Shown: one piece after another, positions 1 to 12,493 of the stretch
How positions within the stretch are numbered: position 1 is the first letter of the stretch
Layout of the letters: every line of letters begins with the position of its first letter
Source: Sphaerosporella brunnea
Taxonomy: Eukaryota; Ascomycota; Pezizomycetes; Pezizales; Pyronemataceae
Length of the DNA: 64,000 nt
Reading direction: 5' to 3'
Assembly (NCBI GenBank): GCA_008704415.1
Contig: VXIS01000213.1
Span: 21,050-85,049 of the forward strand
Notes under the pieces: model-generated
The model's input: only the letters and a program-made list of their open reading frames with translations
Database searches by the model: none
Told to the model about the DNA's origin: nothing
Translations under genes and position numbers: made by a program

Positions 1-2380
1 CTGAGGCAGAAAAGGGGAGGCGTACGTAATGTCTGTAAACGAACCCGATTTCTTTCCCACCTACGAATCGGCGCAGCTCCTGATCCGGCAGTTCAGCAGG
101 CGAAGAAACCTGGTACAGCCACATGCGTTCGCCATTGATCACCACCTGCTTTAGAAGATGCAGACTCCAGAAAGGGGCGTGCCCTAGTCCGTCAACGCCA
201 GATTTGCCTGCGGTTTCATAGTACTCCCACGAACATGGAGTGGTCATGATTACTTTCGGGATGTCCCTCTGCCCCGAGAACGCATCTGGGGAGAGCTCAG
301 CCGCCGAAGCAAAGAGGGTGGTGTGTTCAGCGGTGTAGGCTATTTTTTGTGGTGGTTTGAGGAGGGAGGGCGAGATGGTGAGGTCTGTTAGCCCCCATGG
401 CGCGGCAAGGATAACGGCGTCGTACTTTTTGGTCTCAGTGGAAGTGGATAGAGACCACCCGCCCCAACTCTCTGCCGTGATATTGAGTATGCGTGTCTTG
501 AGTTGTACTTTTGCATCGGTGGCGGCGAGCATTCTTTCCCACAGGCCGGCCATCCCTTCGGGGCGGGTTATTTTGAGGGTTCCGCGATTGTTTGCGGCGG
601 CCAAGGCGCTGAGGGCGCTGATGGTGCCGAGGTTCTGAGCGTATTGTGCCCGGACCCAGGGATCAAAAAGCTCCCGCTGCACCGATTCAGTGACTCCGTT
701 AGTGGTAAGAAAGTCTTCGGCGGTCTTTGCGGTCAGATCGAGAAGGCCAGCGGTGTTGAGTGTGTGGACCGTGACGGGGAACTCGAGCTTTTGGAGTTTC
801 CCTCGGAACTCGCGGATGAGATCTTGTGCTTTTGCCTGAGAACCACCATAGCGCATGTTGAGGCCCAATTCCCAACCCCATCTCTCGAAGATATTATGGA
901 GAGTGGGCTCATTGTAGGACCACGAGCGACCATCATAGCTGCTATGATTTTAGCCATGTTCAAGGGACAAAACAGGGACACGGACTTCCCGAATTGGCCC
1001 GTTCCAGAGCCAATTAGATCAATACCGCCGTTGAAAGAGTTGTCTGTGCTTAATCCCAAGAACGCCGCCGCTGAGGAGAGCAGCGAAGCGCCCTTTGGGA
1101 AGGTATTTGCGCCAAGCACAACCTGTTCGGAAGGAGTTATGCTAACAATATGCACAGCTCGACCGCCGATATGGGAGGCCTGGTCGTAGAGGGTAATACG
1201 ATGCGGAATATTTCCGGCGGAACACAGACGGAAAAGCTCATAGGCTGTGGTTATGCCTGCAGGATCAACGCCTAAACGAGTCAGCGATATATCCATTCAT
1301 CTAGAGCAGATACGCACCGACAACGGCAATGTTTCGTTCATAGGGTGCTGGTCTGGCTGGCCAATGGATGCGTCCTGGAAAGCTGAATATCCAGGCTAGA
1401 ATGCTTATGATGCTTCCTAATGCCCTTAGGATCCAATAAATGGCGAGACAAAACGTGTTTACAATCCAGAAGAGAATGTTGTATGTTGTGTTCATTGTCC
1501 AGAAAAGGACGTTCGCTATAACGGGTATGAGCCAGGACACGAGGTTGACTATTGCGACTGCTGCCCAGAGCAGGAGGATAAAAGCGCCATAGGCTAATAC
1601 AAGGCCCAACATCATTATGGCCAAGGTGGCAGCCGCTGCGACCAGGAAGTTGCCCAATCTGGACAAACTGTTCAAGATCCAAGCGATGGCAAAGGATTGC
1701 GAATATTTAGCTGCATGTTGTGGGGCTTTCGGGAATAGAGGAGTTCCCTCGCTTGCTGCTTGGTGTTGCGGATTTGGCTGAGGTGTATATGGTGGAGGGG
1801 GGTCATTGTTGAAAGTGTTATAACTAGTATGTCCGTGTTCCCTCGCCCTGTCGCGGCCCGGCTGCCCCCAACCCCCGGCCTCTGCTCTCTCTTCCTCAGG
1901 CCGTCGAGTTTGGCCTTTGCGCCTGGCTCTCTCCCGCTCTTCCCGTTCTTCAGCCTGGCGTCGTTCCTCCCGTTGGCGTGTCTGTTCCCTCATTATCCTC
2001 TCTAGCTCTTCTCGCTCTCTAGCCGCCCGTTCCTCTCTCTTCCGGCGATTTTCTTCCTCCCTCATTCTCTCTCTCAATATCCTCTCCTGCTCCTCATTCG
2101 CTCTTCGTGCACTCTCGTTTGCCGCCGCCCCGGCAGCCCTGGCTCTTCGCGCTTGCTCCTCCATCTCTCGATTTAGCCTCTGTGTTGCATCGTACGCCTG
2201 TTTGCGTGCCGGGTCTATGAGGAGCTCGTAGGCCGCTTGGATGGCTTTGAATTTCTCCTCATTGCCCGTGGGTCTGTCAGGGTGGTGAGTGAGTGCGAGC
2301 TGGCGATGGCGAACGCGGATCTGCTCGGCGGTAGCTGTTATGGGTAACTCGAGCGCTGCGTACGGATCTGGTGTTGACAT
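1..2380 (-). CDS. J-domain / membrane / prenylcysteine-oxidase-like FAD fusion protein (partial)
   Basis: Exons: 2380-1318, 1271-986, 941 to beyond the left edge (at least 763 residues). Residues 5-68 are a DnaJ J domain with HPD. A charged Glu/Arg-rich coiled coil follows (about 73-165), then several hydrophobic segments (about 246-334), then a flavin-binding fold starting NIAVVG at about residue 350. The downstream part resembles prenylcysteine (farnesylcysteine) oxidase/lyase: a dinucleotide-binding site GVDPAG (usually GAGPAG), an acidic strand end, and IGGRA. Intron 1 (1317-1272) starts GTGCGT and has a GCTGAC branch site. Its in-frame stop would otherwise end the J protein just after the first flavin-fold strand. 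Intron 2 (985-942) is 44 nt. The fusion follows from the first beta strand lying in the J-domain exon. J proteins recruit Hsp70; the membrane anchor suggests ER or another endomembrane, an inference. The C terminus is outside the window. Confidence 0.72.
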
Positions 2381-2770
2381 CGCGCCTTCCGGACTAATAT
2401 AGATGGGGTTTGATGGTGGTTGTTGCAGCGTGAGGTTGCCCTGGCAGATATATGAGGCGTTACACGCGCTTGCCGCTTTGGTGGCCGGTCGAGTCAAGCA
2501 CAACGGACCCAGTCCAGAATTCTGCGCGGCTCTTTCTCAGTTTGTGGGAAGAATGAGTGGGCGTCTATGATGGCATCCAATGGGAAGCTACGGTCATCTA
2601 TATTAACTATTGCTAAATAAGTTGATAGATATAAGTTCTTTTGGGCTGGAGGGAGCAGTATTTTATTTAAGGGAACCACACCCCCTCAAAGAACCCTCGA
2701 AATCCCGAGCAATACAGTTAAAGAACAGAAGGCACCTTCACATCAATCACTCTCTCAGGCCCTGAGCTCC
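2381..2770. other. Upstream region of the J/FAD gene
   Basis: This is the presumed promoter and 5' leader of the minus-strand J/FAD gene. The open frame extends 41 codons upstream of the chosen ATG at 2380. That stretch has no J-domain similarity and the J domain begins a few residues after the ATG, so the internal ATG is preferred. I see no other gene here. Confidence 0.4.
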
Positions 2771-3507
2771 CTAGCTTTGGTCTTGACGGGGCATTGCTAT
2801 GCGGTGCTTATTCTCTCCGCAGCAAATAGTATCCGCCATCTGCTCCTCCACTCTCTTCCTAGCCTTCTTAAAACCACATTCCCCAGAGTTATGGGTTCTA
2901 GAGTTACAAAAGACACACCACCTTCCAGAACGTCGTTCTTCGTCACGTATGAAGACCTCCATAACGCTCTCAACGCTGGCCCCACTCTCCACTCCCGGAT
3001 CCTAATAGCATCCTTAAATTCTAGCGGAAGGGTGTTAAAGATCTTGACCTTATACGCTACATCCGGAAGCCACCCGAGGGACGCTTGAGCTGGGTGCGAA
3101 TCGTCAGCAGGCGGTCGAAATCCTGCGAGATCGGGGGCTCCGCGCATTGGCCGGAGGGCGAGGAACTCCATGAAGAGGATCTTTCGCCCCTCTGGTGTTG
3201 ATGACGGGTCGAAGCGGGTGGCTAAGGTGCTCCACATGGCCGCTGGATCGTCGACGTGGTCGATGTAATGGCGGAGGAGAGGGGAGCAGGCGAAGTTGAT
3301 GGTTGCTGCGGCTTTCGCTTGGCGGTGTCGTCTTCATCACACTGCTCGTTTCCGGGCAGCGGGAGAAGGAGAGGTGTTGACAATGTCCCATAACTGCTGG
3401 GACCGCAACAGTCGCTGCATGTTGGTTTTCCAGGTGAAGTAGTTCGTGCTGGTGAGGCAATCGAAGGAGCCTGAGGGATGCTCGTAGACGGCTTTATTGG
3501 AGGACAT
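2771..3507 (-). pseudogene. Degenerate Copia-type retrotransposon gag
   Basis: Read on the minus strand from an ATG at 3507, the sequence has the opening of a Ty1/Copia gag (motifs YFTWKTNMQRLL and LWDIV). Two consecutive stops follow near 3340, then PAAMWSTLATRFDP, a frameshifted stretch near 3080-3130, LPDVAYKVKIFNTLP, and finally a zinc knuckle CVFCNSRTHNSGEC (C-x2-C-x4-H-x4-C) near 2880-2925. At least two stops and two frameshifts break the frame, so this is dead. No protease, integrase or reverse transcriptase is seen downstream on this strand. Confidence 0.75.
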
Positions 3508-3784
3508 AGCGGCGAGGAGTAGAGGATGTGGGGTTCGAGCAAATAGTAGGCGTCGTTTTGGAGGGGAAATGAATGTGTCGAAGAGTTTCTGTGCGGCAGT
3601 TCACCCTGTGCAGCCAGATGCTTGCAATTACTCCCGCATAGGAGGCCCCAAACCAGAAAAAAAACACAGAAGTTGTGATACGCACCACCTTTGTTCTGCA
3701 TGTTGCAATCCTGCATACTAAGTAGTACCTCCTTGGCTTTTACAAGTTGTTACGGGCCTACCATATTTTACTTTCCCTTTGTTT

Positions 3785-3935
3785 TGTGCTTTTGGTATCA
3801 GTTGACCCATGAGATAGCATCAATAAGGGGAGGGGGGGGGGGACAGGAGAAGGGAGGGGGTCTGTCATGATCGCTCGCGGCCGCATACAGACAATAAACT
3901 TGATTACAACAAACAAAAAGCCTCGTACCTCCAAG
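3785..3935 (-). repeat. Dispersed repeat family, copy A
   Basis: Its reverse complement aligns closely over about 120 bp with 21990-22130 and more loosely with 37850-37970. The shared core includes TTTATTGTCTGTAT, CGATCATGACAGACCCC, CTTATTGATG and TCATGGGTCAACTG. It lies directly upstream of the minus-strand gag relic, so it may be part of that element's LTR or leader (inference). Confidence 0.6.
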
Positions 3936-4713
3936 AACCATCCTTTTTCTTTTCCGCCACTGAGCCTACAAAACTAAGATGGCAGACAACATCTTGAGCC
4001 TGCTGCACTGCAGCTTTGGGTTTCTCAAGCGGTTTCTGTCGGCATTGATCTCAACAGGCTCCCGCGAAGCTTGGTGGTACTTATCATATACCTTAACTTG
4101 TTTCCCTCACACCCAGTCCATTTCTGCTGGTAGTTAGTAATCACTGGTACTTGCTACCTAGGTAGGTATGTATGAGGAAGAGAATGGTATTACTAGGAGC
4201 CCAGAATTGCCTAAATCCCATTCTCGCTGCGTGGCAGGTGAGCTGTACCTACACCTAAGTCTCAATACCCATAAAAACTTCAAGACCTCGACATTTACTT
4301 ACCAAAGTTTGGATACCGTACCCTTAGTCAACGCCCCCAGTTTTGTCGTAGAACTTGTTCGCCTTCTAAGGCTTAGACCAGGCGCCGAGTGAATTGTTCA
4401 AACCTATGGTCGCAAATGGACCCGATTGAAGGGTGGCATAAACGGAAGAAAGGACTGTCGTGTTCAAAGTCCAGATGACCCGTGACTTCTACTTTTTGTA
4501 CGAAGTTGGATTCACTGGCGGTCACTCGGGCGTCAGTGCCGCGTCACTACTGTACGCAAAGTCGGTTGTGGTTGACGACCAAGCAAACTCTCTGCATGTA
4601 AAGGGTTTTTTTACAACTTAGCACTCAAAACTCACTTGTACATACTCTGCTTGATTGCTAAGAACATAACTCGCACCGCAAAGAAACAAGACGAGCCCCT
4701 TCTACGCGGGTAT
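3936..4713. other. Intergenic, no gene recognised
   Basis: AT-rich spacer between the repeat debris and the 3' end of the metallopeptidase gene. Only short unsupported frames are present. The stretch 4131-4180 has the TAGGTA-type short motifs common in this genome's spacers. Confidence 0.4.
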
Positions 4714-6651
4714 CTACGGCCTAGGCGGCACAGGCGGGGGCCCAACAACGGTGTGCTGCTCAAACACATACTCAAAACCGATGCCCATCACCCACTGGGC
4801 GACCTCCCCAACCACAGCCACAATCCTAGCCCCAGCCGGGACAATAGCCTCAGCGACGCCACCACCATTTCCACCTATAAACTCGCTGCGTCTGCGATCC
4901 AGAACAAGACTGAGTGCATCGACCCAGGCGCCACACCTAGTCGCCAGCCCCACCAACTGCTCTCCCTGCAGCAAGGGCATATCCCACGGGCTGCCGCCGC
5001 GCTTTCCAAAGAGCGCGGAGCGCCCATCGGGCGTAAAGAACTCGATGCCGTCGAGAGCAGTGCCGGAAAAGACGCGGATGCAGCTGACGGGGTACGGGAG
5101 GAGGGTGCGCATGAAGGTGCCTTTTCCGTCACCGAGGAGCGGGGTGCGGAAGACGGTGCCTAGGGCAGGATCAGAACGGGAGCAGTTGCGGAGCAGTTGT
5201 GCGCTGGAGTCGATGTTTCGTTCGTGCACTAAGGGCGAAGCGGAGAAGAGGGTGAGTTTGCAGTCATTGTTTAGTTGCGCGTGCGGTATCACGAGAGAAC
5301 TCTGGTTCCGTGGTGGCTCGATCGTGGAGCTAGCAATTTCGGAGCCTTTATTACGGAATTCTATGAGCATTATTGGTGCGGGACATGTTACGAGGAGCCC
5401 AGTGGGGACTGGAAGCACATTGATGCAGCCCGCAATCTGCGGTGGGTCCGAGGGGAGGGCTAGACATGGGTGGCGCATGAAGCGGAGACAGTCGAGACGG
5501 TGCCAGTGGCATTCGTTGGCTGGGCCTGGCAGAGAGCTGGGTACCAGCGCCGTGAACGACCGCGACAGCCGCGTGTAGTCTCGGAGCATTACGCCTGAGC
5601 TTTGATGTGGGCAGCCCAGTAGATGCCCTGTTTCGTGCATCATGGCTCCTTGGGAAAGGTCAGCGGCCGGAAGCGCTGGAGAGGAGCGTACCTAATTACC
5701 TATTCCCACGTTTGCAGCCATGTGGTATGTTTTCCCCTCCACATCTATGGCGCAGTATTTGGTGTCCACAGGCCTTGTATCATTGAATGCTGGCACGACC
5801 GCCTCCAGGTAGCTGGGCCATGCAAACAACGTGTGGCTCCCAAAGATTGCCAGCGCAATTCCGTCCACATTCTGCGATCCCAGCGCCGCATGTCCAGTTA
5901 TCAAGCTCCTAGCCCGATCCCACGTAGAATCCAAAAACAGCGCCGCTACATGCGTCTTCTCGCCGAATCCCGGGCGAAGCTCTGGGCTCTCGCGGATCGC
6001 TTCAAGCGCAATGTCGAACAGGCTCGAGGCGGCTTTGCCGTTTTTGTTCTGTTGCGCGCGATCCGGATCGCGGATGTGTGCGACTGAGTATTTGGAGTGC
6101 AGCACTGTTACGCGCGCTGTGCTTCGTCGCGGTGAATCCACCTTGCTGAGAGTATCCGGCATCCAAGCCTCATTCAGGCGAAAAGTACGGTGCCCGAAGC
6201 CTTGCGCATTCATCTCTGCACCTGTATACGCCTGCCACAAGTATGCGGCCATCCGCAGTTTCTTGATTGCGGTGTCGAGCGTAGCTGGCTCTGCAGGATT
6301 CGGAACATCATCATAGCGCAGCGGGGAGTCGCTGCCAACTATGATGGCGAGGTGCAGTGGTGGATTCTGTAGTAGCGGCACGTATGTAACATCGAAGACG
6401 GATTTCTGGGAGACTCCAGGAGATGAAGAAGGGCGGAAGTCGAGGGTTATGCTGTTATCGCCTGGAGACAGGTGTAGCAGGGCTTTGAAGGCGCTTACGC
6501 GTACTGGGAAAGACTGCGCTGGGAAGCTGTAGTTGTGCGCGGTTACCCATAGATCACCTGAAGCCGAGGGTGCTGTGATGATTCCAGAGACCAGAAGCAG
6601 GCGAGAGTGCACGGTCGAGGATGGGAGGTGGGATGTAATTTGGGGCAGCAT
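4714..6651 (-). CDS. Zinc metallopeptidase with metzincin motif, YIL108W-like
   Basis: Two exons, 6651-5700 and 5648-4714, give 628 residues. The 51-nt intron (5699-5649) starts GTAATT and has a CTGAC branch site; without it the frame stops at once. Residues about 322-332 read HETGHLLGCPH, the HExxHxxGxxH zinc signature of metzincin-type peptidases, followed by GVMLRDY. The N-terminal 300 residues match the general layout of the fungal family that includes yeast YIL108W. The last 150 residues are Gly-rich beta-type sequence compatible with a jacalin-like lectin fold. I see no signal peptide, so a cytosolic location is inferred. Substrate unknown. Confidence 0.8.
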
Positions 6652-7187
6652 TGGCGACGGGTGTGGGGAGAGTGGTTAACGGAGCAGAGGAGATTCTTGG
6701 CTTGCAGGAATCTATAAATACTCTAGATACCTAGCCGACAAGCGGCGCCTATTTAGAGCAGAGTAGCTACTTAGGTAGTGTTCAAGGCTTCAAACTGTAA
6801 AACATAAAATAATAAGAACGAGGTATCTAGGAAAACAGAGGACAGGCGAGGTTTTTGTTCGGTCAAACATCGAGGCCTTCTCACGTGTACTGCAATTTGG
6901 AGGTGATGATGAAACAGAACTCCATAGCCATTATTAACCGCGCCCTAGGTATGCATCATACAAAAAGGCCTACACAAGTACTCTACAGTAGTACAGAAGT
7001 ACGTAAAACAAAAATGCAAGGTAGTCTAAAGACGCCGATGCCTCCTCGATATGCACAAAAGAAGAAAACCAACAAACAGCGCCGGTATATATCACGCCCA
7101 AAGTAGTACACCAAGAAGCCCGAGAAAAATACAAAAACACGCGAGCCCGACAGAATAGACGACACTCGAGCACCAACCTACCACTAC
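6652..7187. other. Intergenic spacer
   Basis: AT-rich sequence holding the metallopeptidase promoter (right of 6651) and the 3' flank of the checkpoint gene. It contains CTACTTAGGTA-like motifs and short frames only. No gene is supported. Confidence 0.4.
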
Positions 7188-10100
7188 TTACCGAGCAGTC
7201 TTTCCCAAGATTAGGCTTTGAATCATATCCTCCCCTTCCAGGGTCGGAACTCCAAGTCTGCGATCACCAGCCTCGCGAAGCTGCGAACTGTGAATAAACA
7301 ATACATCCCACCTCTCTGGGTGCATATTCAGCTGGTGATCTGCGGCCTCAAGGGTCTTAACGAGCATCACCTGTGTCGCTCCACCGGCAAGGAATAAAAA
7401 AGTGAACGTTTTCTACCAATGGTCAGCTGGGAATAGTCAGGGCGGGAAATTAGTAGGTGAGGGCGCACGATTTTCGACTCATCTTGTCCCTTGGTAAGAA
7501 AAAGTACGTTCCAACCACTAAAGACCGACGGACTGGAGAGGGTATCCAGAAACTTGGTGGTATGGGGATCAGTCACAGGAATTGACCTGCTACGCACCGC
7601 TCCATCGAGGTAGTCACTATTTCCGGCCGCGAGAAGATAATGTTCCCAACTGATGACTGTTCCTTGGGTGATGCAATCTTCGATCCAACGGGGCGCAATA
7701 CACGGCAATCCAAAGGCAAGCGCCTGAAAGTATTTTGCACGACGGTTGTGGCCGTCTGCAATGACGCAGGTGAAGCCGAGGTCCCGGTACTCCGGCTTCA
7801 GCTGCAGCTCAATGCGGCTCTCGGGGTTGTTTGAGGGCGGATCAAAGTCGAAGAAAAACTCTTCGAAACCTCTGCCTGCGCCGAGGAGTTTTCCACCGTG
7901 CTTAAGGATCTTGCCTCCAATTTTGTACCGACCAAGCTCATTATCATCGCTGAAGGTCAGAACGAAGGTCATGCCGGCGAATAGATTATGCGGTGCCGTA
8001 GCAGGATTTGATAGGCCGTTGTTGTCCGGGACGGAGGTAGTGATGGAAATACCGCACATCCGCAAGGAAACGGGTGGGTTTTTGGCGGTAATGGGAGCGT
8101 GAAGTGAGTTAAGAGAGATACCCACAGCGGCATTGTTGCCGGCTGTGTTGTTGAAGCAGGAGGAGGAGGGACCGGTAGTGGAGCGAACTAAGGACGCAGT
8201 GTTGATGGGGAAAATTATGGCGGAGGACATATCGCGTGTGGCGAACTGGGTCCATAGCGATTTGGTGAGGTAGAGGACAGTGATCTGAACTGATACTTCG
8301 TCGTTGGCTGAAGAGGGATTTTTTGAGTTCTTGGGTGCAACAATAACCGTTTTATTCCCACGAATATCGGTTAGAGGCTTCTCGTTATCCTTTATTGTCT
8401 CCTTCTCAGGGAAACGTCTGACTACCCATGGGGTTTTCTTCATACCAGGCATGTCGACCCTAACAACATCGCCGATCCGCAGATCTAAACTCCGCACGCA
8501 GTGGCGTTCCAAATCGCTGAGACTCCCGTCGTCAAATACAACACGAACTTTGGCGCCGCGTGGGTCGTTAGGAAGCATGGTGGCGGGGTGGTACATCAAG
8601 TTTTGGTCTTTGAAGAAGGCAAATACTCGTTGCGGAAATGTGATTGGATCGCCTGGTGGTGGTGACGGTGGTGTTGCTGTAACTGCCGGAACCAAGACTG
8701 CACCGCCACGGGCATCGAATCGTGCCGATGTCCGCCTCTTTTGAGCGGTTGTTTTTGCGACTTTATAGGCCGTAGTCTCGTTCATGGGAACTTTCCCCTT
8801 GCGTTTAGTCCCAGTAGTTGGTGTAGTCGAGGGCGGCGGATGTGAAGGTGGTACGGAGGGTCTTGTTGGCGTTTCTGGTACCAATTCTTCCTCTAGTGGT
8901 ATCACAGCCACTCTTGTGTCCATTGCAGTCTTCCGCTGCTTTCTCGCATGACCTTTGTCAACGGGAGGTAAAGGCGCAGGCATCGTCAGCCCCGGTTGCT
9001 TGCCAGCACCAACACCCTCAACGATGTCGAGCATGTCTACATCGTCCGGATCCTCTTGACTGCTTAACGGCGGCTGGCTGTTTTCCAAAGCAGCAAAGCT
9101 TTTCAGTTGACTGGTGGGCCTATCCTGGAAATCCCCGCGTGATCTCTTGTTGACGACCGAGTCCAGATGCCTGAGAGGTGGGACAGTAGCCTGCCGCTCA
9201 GAACCTGAACTGGCAGTAACAGGCGCTTGGCTTGAACTAGGAAGCGAAGTTAATCTTGATGATTCTCTGACGAATCCACAAGGAAGGCTTGCGGCCTCCT
9301 CTGCACGATCTGGTGCCGTGGGCGAGGCGGGAACGTTAAAGGGCACCATTTGGGTCAAAGAGGTAGGATTTGTGCTGGTACCGGTTCTCTCCACCTGAAG
9401 CGGTCCCGAGTCTGCAGGAACGGAGTTAGTATGCCGCGGGGGCGGTTGACTTCTTCGCCGTGGTGGTCTAGTTCTTGTTGGGAGCTTGGGAGGTGCATGG
9501 AGGTGATCCCAAGCTTTCAGATCCAATGGAGGAGGCTGGGGCTTTGGGAAGGGAGAACTAGCAGCCACTTGGATTGTGGGCGCATGGTTAGCTGTCACTT
9601 GGCTTACCCGTGGAGAACGCTGAGGCTTTTGTGGTGCGTTTGGGCGTTGTTTCGTCGGGGGAGTTGCCGGCACTTGGGTCGTAGGCAGAGCGCTGGCTTT
9701 ACCTTTGCCTCGAATCCCTTTGCGCTGAGGCTGTATCGGTTGGCTTTGACTCTCACTTCCAGTGTCATCTGTTGTCTCATAGCCATCAACCATACCAATC
9801 ACAGCGCGTTTTGCGCCGGTTTCTTTGCTTTTTTTTTCCAGTCCTAAGGAGGGTTTCTTTCTCAATGGCTTAACTGGCTCAGAAGCAGTGACACTGATTG
9901 AAGCGGCCTTGATGAAATTTCGAACTTGCATCTCGCCCTTCTTCATTTTAGCGGCAACCTTCCGCTTCCTCCTCTGCGATTCAGAGAATAGCAGGTCATC
10001 TCCGTTCGTGACAACTTGAAGTGGTTGGCCTACTGGAGGTGACGAGGGTGGCGAGGAATGCGGCCGAGCTGGGCTGTCAGTGATATCCGTCGGCTTCTTG

Positions 10101-11242
10101 GTTGGTGTCTCAAATTGACCGCTGTCCTTAATAAGCCCCCGGAGGTCCGGAGTTCCGGCGATGCCACGCCGTGCTGGAGCTTTCCTTCCTGGAGATGAAC
10201 TGCGGTCATACCAACGACTAGGTTCCTTCAACATCGACCTGTCTAAGCCAGACTTTTTCTCTGTAAATCCCGTGCTGCTGGACAGAGGGTTGTGGTTTGC
10301 ATTGGCGGAGGGTTGGGAGGAATCATATTTCTCCTCCTCTGATTCATCATCTTCAGTATCACGACCTTCCGGTTCGCCATCATTATCATGGACCGCGCGT
10401 TTTTGTTCTAACAAATCTTTCTTCAACATCGACTTTGCCATGATCCCAACCGCGTTTGGTGTTGGAAGGGGTTGAGAGTCGAGCAATCGCGTTTCACCGA
10501 CAGGTGATGAAGGTGCATTAAACAACTGAGACAGACCCAAGGCGTTTTTGCGGGCTGATTCAAAAATGTTGGCTAAAGGGTTGTGATATATATCGGGAGC
10601 AGTAGGTGAAGGCATAAACTCGCATTCATCATCGCCATATCCCGGTTCATCCACCACTTGTATCTCTTCTAGTTCCATTTCTAGTGCTTCCAGCTCGGGC
10701 GCATTTTCTGGAACGTTACTGCTGCTGGGGACGTATATGGGCTCCAGAGCGCCACCGGGGACATGCCGGGACGGCGGGCTCGACTGCGGCTTTGACTGCG
10801 ACTCCTTCCGCACCCCGTCCATGCATCTCACCACACTCGACGAGTCCACCTGCGTCTGTCCCAGGTCAATCTGCGACAAGGTGAGCGAGTAATTGAGGTG
10901 CAAGTCCCCCGTGTGATCGTGGCTCGATTTGGAGGTACGAGTTGTCGAGGGCGGCTGAACTTGCGCGGTGTGGAACTTTTGCGACGAAAGCACGCGATCT
11001 TCCGGGGCCGGCGGTGATTGGGGGACTAAGATATGCATGGCCTCGGATGGGTGATCTTGAGGGGGAATCGTCTGCAAATGTGAGCATGAACTCGGCGCCG
11101 AATAACATTGCAACTGGCGAGGGCGGTATAGTCCTACAGAGATCAAATCGCGCATCTGGCAGAGATCTATCGAAGCGTCTGCTTCGCGCGGCTGCATGAT
11201 TGCGGACTTCGCATTCGAGAACAAACAAAGGATAGGTATCAA
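7188..11242 (-). CDS. DNA-damage checkpoint mediator, Crb2/Rad9 (53BP1-like)
   Basis: Exons 11242-7469 and 7412-7188 encode 1332 residues. The 56-nt intron (7468-7413, 5' GTGCGC, branch CTGAC) restores the end of the last BRCT repeat: downstream the frame reads TFTFLFLAGGATQV. The long N-terminal half is Ser/Pro-rich, low-complexity and carries SQ/TQ sites (for example SLTLSQIDLGQTQ), the expected targets of ATM/ATR-type kinases. A Tudor-like domain lies at about 865-935 and two BRCT repeats at about 1085-1205 and 1225-1332. In this family the Tudor domain binds methylated histone H4 and the BRCT pair binds phosphorylated H2A, bringing the effector kinase to damage in the nucleus. Start uncertain: a second ATG at 11197 is possible. 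Confidence 0.85.
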
Positions 11243-11457
11243 CTGTACCTAAGGATATGGAGATAGGAGAAGATGAAAGTGGTGGTGGTGAGAATTGGAT
11301 GCGGTGGTTACCAGGACGCGACAAGCAACGCCATAATTTGTATAGCTCCGACAGAGGGGACGGACGGCGACAAGGGGGCGACAAGGCGACGAAGCGGGCC
11401 GTTTTTAGCCTTCTCCGACTACGCACATCAGGCTGGATCAAACCTCTGGATACCTTC

Positions 11458-11543
11458 TACGGCTATTATGCTCCATACCCCGTGGATTTCGTAAAATTTC
11501 CTCCGTACCCCGTGAAATTTTTTTATTTCCCCATACCCCGCGA
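11458..11543 (+). repeat. Left terminal inverted repeat
   Basis: Carries subrepeats CATACCCCGTGGATTT, GTACCCCGTGAAAT, CATACCCCGCGAAT and TTACCCCGCC, spaced about 20-30 bp. Confidence 0.75.
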
Positions 11544-12493
11544 ATTACCCCGCCAAATACTACTTCGCTTCCGCTCTAAGTGTGCGGCCAGGTGCATGAT
11601 GGCCTATCCTTAGCAAGAGAATAGCGTGGGAGCAGGGTAGAGCGGAGCTCTGGGCTTCGGCCGCGCCTACTGGCCTCCGTATGCCGCCTCGGCTCTTGTG
11701 CTTGGTGGCCGGGCGTCCCTGTTGTGGCAGAACCTGAATCTTTGACAAATGCCGTTGGTGAGATCACCAGTAGGCCCCGGCTCACTGGCACGCTGAGGGT
11801 GCGGCATTCAAGTTTGCAGCCATTCCAGCGGCAGTCCGTCCGTCTTCCACAGTAATGGCTTTTAGCATCCAAATGGAGAGTGGCATAGCCTTCAACCAAC
11901 CATCATAGGAAGGAGAAACTGTGCTGGCGGCCGGCAGGACCAAGGAGCCTGAGGCTCGGCGGGGGTGGTGGAGGAGACGCACCGGGGCGGCCACGGTAGG
12001 TAGTAGGTCAGAGCGACCGCGGCTGGATACACTGGAGGTCAAAAGTCCTGGCGTTTTTGACGTAGCACTCGAGTTTCATGAAAACAAAAGCACGAAGCCA
12101 CACCACAACCACATAGAAATAGAAGCTGATGAGCTTCTAGATAACCAGATCAACAGTGTAAAATTGATTTCCGCTGTCTACTTTTCGGTTCCTGGTTGTG
12201 GAGAACAAAGGGGTGATTCCCTTTTGGGCAAAAACCCGAGTGACAGCTTGGCAATGCTCTGGAGACCCAATTTTTACCGTGTTTCTCACTTTACAGACCG
12301 TCAAATCTTATGAAATTCCAGGACATCTTTGATCTAATATGCCTTAATGTTCTTACTGATTTTTAGTGGAAAAAGCTTGGTGTGGTGGTGTAGCTGCTCA
12401 GAAACATACGGGTCTTATGACTCTTATCCGAGTCAGCACGAGCGCTGTGTATAACGGCGCATCCATCACAGTTGGCCAGTAACTGTACATATT

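Noticed and set aside
1301..2503. J-domain protein ending at 1301 as a stand-alone gene
   Set aside because: Its last residues before the stop are the first strand of a flavin-binding fold, and a good 46-nt intron joins it to the downstream oxidoreductase.
4751..5578. 275-codon plus-strand frame
   Set aside because: Antisense to the metallopeptidase exon that carries HExxHxxGxxH.
10866..11441. Minus-strand 191-codon frame overlapping the start of the checkpoint gene
   Set aside because: The overlapping frame carries SQ/TQ-rich sequence typical of Crb2/Rad9 N termini and continues to the BRCT repeats.
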